Source: Hyphomicrobiales bacterium
Lineage (GTDB): Bacteria; Pseudomonadota; Alphaproteobacteria; Rhizobiales; Afifellaceae
Assembly (NCBI GenBank): GCA_013812985.1
Contig: JACCSN010000671.1
Location: 1 to 6,215 of the forward strand
Length of the DNA: 6,215 bases
Direction: 5' to 3'
This document shows positions 1-6,144 of this stretch, one piece after another (position 1 is the first letter of the stretch; each line of letters begins with the position of its first letter). The translations under genes were made by a program, and so were the position numbers. The notes under the pieces are model-generated. The model saw nothing but the letters and a program-made list of their open reading frames with translations. It had not been told where the DNA came from and did not search any database.

Positions 1-8
1 CTCTTCCG

Positions 9-770
9 ATGCAACAACGTTGGCCAATCCGCCTCTGGGTAGTTCGTCATGGCGAAAGCGCCGGGAACGTTGCACGCGACGCTGCCCATGCGGCTGGGCT
101 CACCCAGATCGATATCGCCGACCGCGATGTAGATGTGTCTCTGAGTGCCCTTGGCGAGGAGCAGTCCAGAGCTCTTGGGCGATGGTTTGCGAATATGGGC
201 GTGCAGGAGCGGCCCGAAATCGTTCTGACATCCCCGTATCGGCGATCGTGTCGCACAGCTGAGCTGATCCGTATCAGCGGCGGTCTGGCGCCTAATCCGG
301 AGGTGATCGTTGATGAGAGGCTTCGAGAAAAAGAGTTCGGGATACTCGATCGCCTGACCCGTTCGGGAATCGAGCAGCAATATCCCGAGCAGGCCGAGTT
401 TCGACGGCTGTTAGGCAAATTCTATCATCGACCGCCTGGAGGAGAGAGCTGGTGCGATGTGATCCTGCGGCTTCGAAGCGCCCTTGACACGGTCAGCTTG
501 CATCACAGCGGAAGGAGAGTTCTGATCGTTGGACATCAGGTCGTGGTGCTCTGCATGCGCTATCTGCTGGAGGACCTGAACGAAGAGCAGATTCTCTCGA
601 TCGACGCTGAAGCCGACGTGGCGAACTGCGCGGTCACCGAATATGCCTTCGACCCTGGCCGAGGTAAGGATGGCGGTTTGACGCTGCAGCGCTACAACTT
701 CGTCGCGCCGCTGGAGCGTGCCGGCGCGCCGGTCACGACCGAACCCGACGCTAAGGTCGCCGCGCGATGA
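9..770 (+). CDS. Histidine phosphatase superfamily protein (phosphoglycerate-mutase-like fold)
   Basis: Predicted 253-residue cytoplasmic phosphatase or phosphomutase of the histidine phosphatase superfamily, which transfers phosphate through a phospho-histidine intermediate. The RHG motif lies at residues 13-15 (VVRHGES), making His14 the likely nucleophile. Other matches are the phosphate-pocket arginines in SPYRR (about 75-79), the acidic ERLREKEFG stretch (about 103-111) that usually supplies the proton donor, and the second catalytic His176 in VGHQVVV. All catalytic elements are present. No signal peptide or membrane segment is visible. The ATG at 9 sits just before the conserved first strand, as usual for the family, but only 8 bases precede it and they are open in frame with no ribosome site, so a slightly earlier start outside the window is possible. 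The stop overlaps the next start (ATGA), so it is coupled to the NAD(P)H-hydrate dehydratase. The substrate cannot be read from the sequence. A sugar phosphate or nucleotide-derived phosphate is inference only. Confidence 0.93.
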   Translation: MQQRWPIRLWVVRHGESAGNVARDAAHAAGLTQIDIADRDVDVSLSALGEEQSRALGRWFANMGVQERPEIVLTSPYRRSCRTAELIRISGGLAPNPEVIVDERLREKEFGILDRLTRSGIEQQYPEQAEFRRLLGKFYHRPPGGESWCDVILRLRSALDTVSLHHSGRRVLIVGHQVVVLCMRYLLEDLNEEQILSIDAEADVANCAVTEYAFDPGRGKDGGLTLQRYNFVAPLERAGAPVTTEPDAKVAAR

Positions 771-1666
771 CCGTCAGGACGATTACACCGGAGTTCCTGG
801 CGCAAAATCCTCTTCCGGTGCACGACAGCGCGGGGGACAAGGGCTCGCGCGGACGTGTTCTCGTCATCGGGGGAAGCGTCGAAGTTCCGGGCGCTGTTTT
901 GTTGGCCGGAACCGCGGCCCTGAGAGCCGGCGCCGGCATTCTCCAGATCGCCACGTCCCGAACCGTCGCGCCGCATGTAGGCATAGCGCTGCCCGAATCC
1001 ATGGTGATCGGCTTGCCGGAGACGCACGCCGGTGAGATCGATCCGGCGGCTTCCGAGCTGCTCATCCAGCGTGTCTCCGCCTGCAAGTCCGTCCTGATCG
1101 GGCCGGGCATGATGGATCGGGAAGCCGCGGGTCGGCTGACGAGTGAAATTATTGCCGGAGCGGAAGGACCGGTCTTCGTTGTGGATGCGGCGGCGCTTAC
1201 GGGGCTCCGGGACGACACTGAACTGCTCCGCAGTTACGCAGGCCGAGTCGTCATTACGCCACATGCCGGCGAGATGGCGACCTTCCTCAATGTAGGTCGG
1301 GAGGACGTCGTCGCGGATCCGCTTGGTGCGGCAAGGCAGGTAGCTCAAGCGGCGCAATGCGTGGTCGTCATGAAAGGCGCCCGGACTCATATCGTCAGTC
1401 CGGCGGGCGAGGCGTGGTCCTGTGAGGAGGGGAACGTCGGCCTGGCCACCTCCGGATCCGGCGACGTGCTGGCCGGCATCATTTCCGGGCTCCTCGCGCG
1501 AGGAGCCTCTCCTGTTACCGCGGCACAATGGGGTGTTTACATGCATGCCGCAGCGGGAGATCGCTTGGCGGTTGCGATGGGACAAGTAGGATTCCTAGCG
1601 AGGGAGCTCCTGGCGGAAATACCCAGCCTTGCAATGCCTTCCAAAACGCCGGCGTTGGGACGTTGA
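767..1666 (+). CDS. nnrD: ADP/ATP-dependent NAD(P)H-hydrate dehydratase, stand-alone NnrD/CARKD type
   Basis: Predicted 299-residue ribokinase-fold enzyme that uses ADP (bacterial type) or ATP to dehydrate the S-form of NADHX/NADPHX and so restore damaged NAD(P)H in the cytoplasm. Family motifs run in order: DKGSRGRVLVIGG (about 24-36), LAGTAALRAGAG (about 46-57), IGPGM (111-115), VITPHAGEM (about 162-170), MKGARTHIV (about 202-210) and the nucleotide-binding/catalytic GSGDVLAG (230-237, with Asp233). The length fits the dehydratase domain alone. The YjeF N-terminal epimerase domain fused to it in most bacterial Nnr proteins is absent, so the R-epimer would need another enzyme. This could therefore be a second, accessory copy. 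The ATG at 767 overlaps the phosphatase stop by 4 bp, a classic translational-coupling arrangement. No separate promoter or terminator with a T-run is visible. Family assignment is strong. The choice of ADP over ATP is inferred from bacterial relatives. Confidence 0.93.
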   Translation: MTVRTITPEFLAQNPLPVHDSAGDKGSRGRVLVIGGSVEVPGAVLLAGTAALRAGAGILQIATSRTVAPHVGIALPESMVIGLPETHAGEIDPAASELLIQRVSACKSVLIGPGMMDREAAGRLTSEIIAGAEGPVFVVDAAALTGLRDDTELLRSYAGRVVITPHAGEMATFLNVGREDVVADPLGAARQVAQAAQCVVVMKGARTHIVSPAGEAWSCEEGNVGLATSGSGDVLAGIISGLLARGASPVTAAQWGVYMHAAAGDRLAVAMGQVGFLARELLAEIPSLAMPSKTPALGR

Positions 1667-1708
1667 TGGAATCGCGAACACGTCAGAGGGAGCGGGGGGC
1701 ATCGAAGC

Positions 1709-1860
1709 ATCCGATCCTCTCGGCTCCCAAGTCTGCAACCCTGAGCGCTCAGGGCTGACGACGCAGAGGATCGAGTAGGCCGGGCTCGGATCGAGATTCA
1801 ACCGGCCTGAAGCCGCGGCGTCCCGCGGGGGATGCTTTCACGCGTGCAAGTGCGGCTTCT
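1709..1860 (+). promoter_or_regulatory. Candidate structured RNA leader upstream of the ABC transporter
   Basis: Most of the 214-bp gap between the nnrD and ABC genes can be tiled by perfect inverted repeats. Domain A pairs CGATCCTCT (1712-1720) with AGAGGATCG (1765-1773) and encloses a 16-bp palindrome at 1739-1754. Domain B pairs AGGCCGG (1777-1783) with CCGGCCT (1802-1808) and encloses CTCG/CGAG (1785-1788, 1792-1795). Domain C pairs GAAGCCGC (1809-1816) with GCGGCTTC (1852-1859) and encloses a 7-bp hairpin (1818-1824 with 1829-1835, one G-U, 4-base loop). An alternative helix, CCGCGG 1813-1818 with CCGCGG 1823-1828, excludes the domain C stem. GGATCGAG occurs twice (1768-1775, 1788-1795), so CGATCC could pair with either copy. 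The last stem ends 11 bases before the Shine-Dalgarno of the exporter. I infer a cis-regulatory leader; a small RNA or a protein-binding site is also possible. I matched no known riboswitch class. Confidence 0.4.
1739..1754. repeat. Perfect 16-bp palindrome
   Basis: The sequence CCCTGAGCGCTCAGGG is its own reverse complement, with no central spacer. As DNA it could be a dimeric regulator's operator. As RNA it would form a 6-bp stem with a GCGC loop inside domain A of the leader. No T-run follows, so it is not a classical intrinsic terminator for nnrD. Confidence 0.6.
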
Positions 1861-1870
1861 GAGCCAAATC

Positions 1871-1876
1871 GGAGAG
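1871..1876 (+). promoter_or_regulatory. Shine-Dalgarno deciding a TTG start for the ABC transporter
   Basis: GGAGAG lies just upstream of the TTG at 1881, with 6 bases between GGAG and the start codon. An in-frame TGA at 1860-1862 rules out any start further upstream, and no ATG occurs in frame in between. TTG at 1881 is therefore the first possible start and has a well-placed ribosome site. Confidence 0.75.
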
Positions 1877-1880
1877 CGCC

Positions 1881-3746
1881 TTGTCAAGGCAGGAAAAGGC
1901 TTCGTCCGGGCTTCAAGGTTCTATCCGCGAACGCCTCGGTGGTCTTCGTCACTTGCCATCCTTGTTTCACCTGGTTTGGCAAGCCAGCCCTTCTTTGACA
2001 CTCACGAGCCTCACCCTTCGCGTCGTACGCGCGGTGTTGCCTGTCCTCATCCTGTATGTCGGCAAGCTCATTCTCGACGAGGTGGTCGCGCAGTCTCAGC
2101 TGCCTTCTTCTCATTTCAGCTTCTCCGACTTGCTGACGGGAGGGCGGCTACATCGTCTTGGCGCGTTGGTCGCTTTCGAGCTCTGCCTGGCGTTGCTGAC
2201 CGACATGCTTGGGCGGGCGACCACTCTCGTCGATAGCCTTCTGTCGGAGCTCTACAGCAACTTCGCCAGCGTGCTGGTTATGGAACATGCCGCCACCCTT
2301 GATCTTGAGCAGTTCGAAAGCAGCGAGCTGCAGGATCAGATCGAACGTGCGCGCCGACAGGTCACCGGCCGTACGACGCTGATGACCCAGCTATTCGGCC
2401 AGCTTCAGGACGCACTCACTGTTGCCTCCCTTGCTGCCGCGCTTGTGGCCTACGCGCCGTGGCTCATCGGCCTGTTGCTCCTCGCGATCCTGCCCGCGTT
2501 TCTTGGCGAAGCGCATTTCAATGCGCAGGGCTACAGGCTCAACTACTTCCGTACGCCGGAACGGCGTCAACTCGACTATCTGCGTTACCTCGGCGCCAGC
2601 GTGGAAACGGCGAAGGAGGTCAAGCTCTTTGCGCTCAACGCATTCCTGCTCGATCGCTTCCGCGGCTTCGCGGAACGGATGTTTCGAGAAAATAGCCGGC
2701 TGGCGGTGCGCCGGGCTGCTTGGGGCGGATCCTTCGCCGCCCTCGGGTCGCTTGCCTACTACGCGTCCTATGCCGTTATCGCCTGGCGAACGGTCCAAGG
2801 CCAGTTCAGCATCGGGGATCTCGGGTTCCTGGCTGGGTCATTTCTTCGCCTGCGGGGATTGCTGGAAGGGCTGTTGCTAGGCTTTTCCCAGGTTGCCGGG
2901 CAGGCGTTGTATCTGGAAGATTTGTTCTCCTTCTTCGGCATTCGGCCGAGGATCGTGTCCTCAGCCAGCCCGCTGCCTTTCCCGAATCCCATCGAGACCG
3001 GTATCGTCTTCGAGAATGTCGGCTTCCGTTATCCGCAAGCTGATCGTTGGGCAGTTCGTGGGTTGAGCCTCGCGCTCCATGCCGGGGAGGTTCTCGCCCT
3101 GGTGGGCGAAAACGGCGCAGGCAAAACGACGATTGTGAAGCTGCTTACCCGTTTGTACGAACCCAATGAGGGTCGCATTCTCCTCGATGGCCGCGATCTT
3201 CGAGACTACGACCTCGCCGAAATACGGAGCCATATGGGCGTGATCTTCCAAGATTTCGTCCGCTTTCATCTAACGGCGGGTGAGAACATCGCTATGGGTC
3301 GGGTCGCAGGGGTCAAGGACCATGACCGTGTGCGCGCCGCTGCCGAACGGAGCTTGGCGAATCAGGTCATCGAGCGGCTGCCGCGAGGCTATGAGCAGGC
3401 GCTTGGAAAGCGCTTCAATGACGGCGTCGATCTCTCGGGCGGCGAATGGCAGAAGATCGCAATCGCCCGGGCCTATATGCGCGACGCGGACATTCTGGTT
3501 CTCGATGAGCCCACGGCCGCGCTGGACGCCCGATCCGAGTACGAAGTCTTCCGGCGCTTTCGTGACTTGAGCCGAGGCAAAACTGCGATCCTGATTTCGC
3601 ATCGGTTTTCGACGGTTCGCATGGCGGACAGAATCCTTGTCATCGAAGGCGGTCAGGTCATCGAGAGTGGCACGCACGAGGAGCTTGTTTCAGCACGCGG
3701 CCGCTATGCGGAGCTGTTCGAGCTACAGGCAGCTGGTTACCGCTGA
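1881..3746 (+). CDS. ABC exporter half-transporter, permease fused to ATPase
   Basis: Predicted 621-residue inner-membrane exporter with an N-terminal membrane domain and a C-terminal ATPase, the usual length and order for an MsbA-like half-transporter that works as a dimer. Hydrophobic segments lie at about 40-65, 93-113, 178-210, 284-303 and 311-345. The ATPase shows the A-loop Tyr384, Walker A GENGAGKT (409-416), Q-loop Gln457 in FQDF, signature LSGGEWQ (518-524), Walker B ILVLDE (538-543), D-loop AALD (546-549) and switch His574 in ISHRF. All are intact. The signature has Glu-Trp where LSGGQ is commonest, a variant known in a group of exporters. Residues 1-30 are cytoplasmic and polar. 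There is no N-terminal peptidase domain. The start is TTG, because an in-frame stop lies just upstream. A structured leader precedes it, and the gene converges with a - strand flavin enzyme 38 bp after its stop. The substrate (lipid, peptide or drug) cannot be inferred, as no dedicated partner gene is adjacent. Confidence 0.93.
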   Translation: MSRQEKASSGLQGSIRERLGGLRHLPSLFHLVWQASPSLTLTSLTLRVVRAVLPVLILYVGKLILDEVVAQSQLPSSHFSFSDLLTGGRLHRLGALVAFELCLALLTDMLGRATTLVDSLLSELYSNFASVLVMEHAATLDLEQFESSELQDQIERARRQVTGRTTLMTQLFGQLQDALTVASLAAALVAYAPWLIGLLLLAILPAFLGEAHFNAQGYRLNYFRTPERRQLDYLRYLGASVETAKEVKLFALNAFLLDRFRGFAERMFRENSRLAVRRAAWGGSFAALGSLAYYASYAVIAWRTVQGQFSIGDLGFLAGSFLRLRGLLEGLLLGFSQVAGQALYLEDLFSFFGIRPRIVSSASPLPFPNPIETGIVFENVGFRYPQADRWAVRGLSLALHAGEVLALVGENGAGKTTIVKLLTRLYEPNEGRILLDGRDLRDYDLAEIRSHMGVIFQDFVRFHLTAGENIAMGRVAGVKDHDRVRAAAERSLANQVIERLPRGYEQALGKRFNDGVDLSGGEWQKIAIARAYMRDADILVLDEPTAALDARSEYEVFRRFRDLSRGKTAILISHRFSTVRMADRILVIEGGQVIESGTHEELVSARGRYAELFELQAAGYR

Positions 3747-3784
3747 GCGAACTGCAAAGCGCCACTCTTGCCCTGCAATATCGG

Positions 3785-4776
3785 TCACGGCTCGACCGCC
3801 CTCATCACCTCGGCCAGGATTTCGTAGGAACGCAACCGGGTCTGGTGATCGTAGATCGCAGCGGCTACGATGAACTCGTCGGCGCCGGTGCGTTCTATGA
3901 GCAGTTGCACGCCACGGCGCACCATTTCGGGCGACCCGACGACGGAACAGGACAGCATTCTCGAGGCCTGCCCCTTTTCCATCTGCGACCAGTAAGATTC
4001 GATGTCATCGATGGGCGGCGGGAGCTTGCCGCGCGTCCCGCGGAGAAGGTTTGCGAAGCTCTGTTGCGCCGAGGTGAAGAGCCGCCGCGCCTCCTCGTCG
4101 GTGTCGGCGGCGATCACGTTCACGCCGACCATGGCATAGGGCTGGTCGAGCTGTTCGGAAGGCTCGAACTTTTCGCGATAGATGTGCAGAGCCGGCATGA
4201 GCGCGTCCGGCGCGAAATGCGAGGCGAAAGCATAGGGAAGCCCGAGCATGGCGGCGAGCTGGGCTCCGAAGAGGCTCGAGCCGAGGATCCAGAGCGGCAC
4301 GTTCGTGTCCGTCCCGGGGACCGCCTGGACCGTCTGGCCCGTCCGAAGCGGGCCGAGCAGCGCCTGCAATTCCAGGACGTCCTGCGGAAACGTATCGGCG
4401 TTGGCAGGATTGCGGCGCAGCGCCCGCAACGTCTGCTGGTCGGTGCCGGGGCGCGGCCGAGACCGAGATCAATCCGGCCGGGATAGAGCGTCGCCAAAGT
4501 CCCGAACTGCTCGGCGATGAGCAGAGGCGAATGGTTGGGCAACATGATCCCGCCGGCCCCGATGCGGATCGTGGTCGTTCCGCCAGCTACGTGGCCGATC
4601 ACCACCGAAGTTGCGGCGCTCGCGATTCCCACCATGTTGTGGTGCTCCGCCAGCCAGAAGCGGCGATAGCCGAGGCGTTCGGCGTGTTGCGCCAAGTCCA
4701 GCGAATGCCGCAGCGCGTCAGCCGCACTGGCGCCCTCGGAAACGAACGCGAGATCAAGCACGGACAAGTGTATCAT
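3785..4776 (-). pseudogene. Frameshifted luciferase-like (LLM, MsnO8 type) flavin-dependent oxidoreductase
   Basis: Two frames together encode one protein of about 330 residues, the normal length for this family of FMN-using monooxygenase-like proteins (YhbW-like group). The N-terminal part runs from the ATG at 4776 and holds LSVLDLAFV (4-12), the family motif WLAEHHN (41-47), [13 protein letters not shown] (73-85) and [10 protein letters not shown] (101-110). It then derails into arginine-rich sequence. The other frame resumes exactly where expected, with GTDQQT then [17 protein letters not shown], and continues through ASHFAP and VGSPEMVRRG to the stop at 3785. Restoring one base, an extra G on the coding strand near 4447 (GCCCCGGCACC), joins the halves without loss. 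I therefore call a one-base deletion, either a real inactivating mutation or a sequencing error in a run of C and G. No good slippery heptamer supports programmed frameshifting. Upstream of the ATG the ribosome site is weak. The gene lies 112 bp after the FAD oxidoreductase on the same strand and may share its transcript. Confidence 0.85.
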
Positions 4777-4888
4777 TCGGCGCGTTTTCCGCTTCGCGCT
4801 TTGCGTATAGCCGAATGCGCTATGAGGACCGGTCGACCCGACAGATCAGGTCCTGGTCCTGGATGCACCCCGACCTGGCCAGCCGAGC
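4777..4888. other. 112-bp gap between the FAD and LLM oxidoreductase genes
   Basis: No gene fits here. The gap holds a short stem, ATAGC 4807-4811 with GCTAT 4819-4823 around a 7-base loop. It also holds AGGACC at 4825-4830, which could pair with either of two tandem GGTCCT copies at 4849-4854 and 4855-4860. None is followed by a T-run, so I do not call a terminator. A TATACG on the - strand beside the first stem could be a -10 element for the LLM gene, but no matching -35 is visible. Confidence 0.3.
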
Positions 4889-6034
4889 TCACCAGTCGCC
4901 CCCGTCGAGGTCGGCGAATGGCGGGGATCGCGGTGCGGAGCGGTTTGGACCCGATGCTGGAAGCCGGCCAGGATTGAAGGGCGACAGGTCGACGCTGCGT
5001 GCGGCGCCATCCAAGATCAGCTCGGCCATGGCCTCGCCCGTGGCCGGGGCGTTCAGAATGCCCCAGACGCTGTGGCCGGTGGCTACATAGGCGCCGATCA
5101 CGCCGCGGATCTGGCCGATCAGCGGCAGGCCATCCTGCGTCACCGGGCGGAAGCAGGCCTGCCTCGTGACGATCCTGCTCTCGGCCAGCACAGGCGAGAG
5201 CTGGCCGCATAGGGCCTGGAGGCGTTCCAGGGCGCCCGGATCCGGCGCCACCTTGGCGGGATCGACGGGAAGCGGGCTGTCGCTCGAAATACCGCAAACC
5301 CAGGCGGTCCCATCGGCGCGCGGAAAGACCTCCGGCGATTGCGCCTGTCCGGTCGCCTCTCGCGCTTCCAGGAAGAGAGCGTCGGCCGAAAGCCTGTCGC
5401 CTGTCGCGAATACGAGGCTGTGGCCTTTGGAGCCATGGACGGCCGGGAGCGGCAGCCATCGCGAGGCCAGACGCGACCATGGTCCCATGGCGATTACGAC
5501 AGCGTCGCCCTCGATCGTCTCGCCGTCCACTTGGACGCCTATGATCCTTTGCTCGTCCGCCCCGCGAATGACGGCCTGGACTTCTCCCAGGCGCAGCTCG
5601 GCGCCCATTGCTCCGGCGGCGCGCATCATGGCGGCGGTGAACTGGCCTGGATGGACCTGCGCCGTCGTTTCCGTCGTGCCCAGGCGGCGATCCAGCACCA
5701 CGTCCTGCGAAAGCCAATCGACACCCCGGCCGACCGCGCGGGGCCTGGCCGAACGGCCTGCGCCGCCGACGCCGCTATATGTCGTCAGGCGGCGGTAACC
5801 CCAGTCGCCCTCCAGCTCGTCCGTGAGGCTCGCATGCAGAGCAAAACTCCGCCGCGCCAAGCACTCCAGCGGGCTTCCGTCGCACCAGTCCAGCGCCAGG
5901 AAGCCGCCCGACTTGCCCGACGCGGCGCAGGCCAGCCCGGTTCGCTCGATGACGATCGGCTTCGCCCCGCGGCGGCTCAGGAAATAAGCGATCGCGACCC
6001 CGATGACGCCGCCGCCGCAGATGAGTACGCGCAT
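4889..6034 (-). CDS. FAD-dependent oxidoreductase, DAO superfamily, TDA3-like
   Basis: Predicted 381-residue cytoplasmic flavoenzyme of the D-amino-acid-oxidase/glycine-oxidase fold, expected to oxidise an amine or amino-acid-like substrate with FAD. The N-terminus is a dinucleotide-binding Rossmann motif, VLICGGGVIGVAIAYFL (about 3-19, glycines 7-9 and 12), ending in Glu30 (VIE) that would bind the ribose. SGKSGGFLALDW (39-50) follows. Later come VHPGQF (127-132), VVIAMGPWS (about 179-187), QACFRPVTQDGLPLIG (292-307) and ATGHSVWGILNAPATGEAMAELI (318-340), the FAD-contacting C-terminal signature typical of the yeast TDA3/plant relatives. No signal peptide or membrane helix is visible. The ATG at 6034 starts directly at the first beta strand, with AAAGGG 5 bases upstream. 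The last 20 or so residues after LSPFNPGRL are a Pro/Ser/Arg-rich tail that looks like an extension beyond the fold. The physiological substrate is unknown. Superfamily assignment is firm; the TDA3-like subgroup is from motif memory. Confidence 0.9.
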   Translation of the reverse strand: MRVLICGGGVIGVAIAYFLSRRGAKPIVIERTGLACAASGKSGGFLALDWCDGSPLECLARRSFALHASLTDELEGDWGYRRLTTYSGVGGAGRSARPRAVGRGVDWLSQDVVLDRRLGTTETTAQVHPGQFTAAMMRAAGAMGAELRLGEVQAVIRGADEQRIIGVQVDGETIEGDAVVIAMGPWSRLASRWLPLPAVHGSKGHSLVFATGDRLSADALFLEAREATGQAQSPEVFPRADGTAWVCGISSDSPLPVDPAKVAPDPGALERLQALCGQLSPVLAESRIVTRQACFRPVTQDGLPLIGQIRGVIGAYVATGHSVWGILNAPATGEAMAELILDGAARSVDLSPFNPGRLPASGPNRSAPRSPPFADLDGGDW

Positions 6035-6144
6035 TTATGCCCTTTGACTCCGATCAGCGGGATCTGAGGTTCCTATACGTGATAGAGGCGTGAAGTCCTG
6101 CCCATGCCGCGCCTCCATCGCGCCGCTTGCGCATGGCCCGCTAA
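6035..6144. other. 110-bp upstream region of the FAD oxidoreductase gene
   Basis: This should contain the promoter of the - strand FAD gene unless it is read through from upstream. I see no convincing paired -35 and -10 boxes. It holds GAGGTTCCTATAC (6066-6078), which matches an FRT arm at 12 of 13 bases. It also holds a stem with arms CCATGC (6102-6107) and GCATGG (6131-6136) enclosing CGCG (6108-6111) and CGCG (6119-6122). That stem lies just after the stop of the - strand frame at the window edge, but lacks a T-run. Confidence 0.35.

Noticed and set aside
692..1585. 297-codon open frame on the - strand across nnrD
   Set aside because: It is antisense to a gene with complete family motifs. 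Its translation is rich in Arg, His and Gly with no recognisable domain, as expected for a GC-rich shadow frame.
1739..1775. Rho-independent terminator after nnrD
   Set aside because: The hairpins are strong, but no run of T follows any of them on the + strand.
1712..1859. tRNA or known riboswitch in the structured gap
   Set aside because: There is no cloverleaf with an anticodon stem, T-loop consensus or acceptor/CCA arrangement, and I recognised no signature core of a common riboswitch class.
1832..2236. 134-codon + strand frame starting in the leader
   Set aside because: It overlaps the N-terminus of the ABC exporter in another frame, has no ribosome site, and its translation shows no domain.
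4440..4452. Programmed -1 ribosomal frameshift in the LLM gene
   Set aside because: The site does not fit an X XXY YYZ slippery heptamer, I saw no downstream pseudoknot, and relatives of this family are encoded in one frame. An indel is simpler.
3845..4486. 213-codon open frame on the + strand opposite the LLM oxidoreductase
   Set aside because: Its composition is Arg/Gly/Val-rich and low in recognisable motifs. The opposite strand encodes clear luciferase-like sequence on both sides of the frameshift.
5339..6067. 242-codon open frame on the + strand opposite the FAD oxidoreductase
   Set aside because: It is a shadow of a firmly identified gene, with low-complexity Ala/Arg/Gln translation and no domain.
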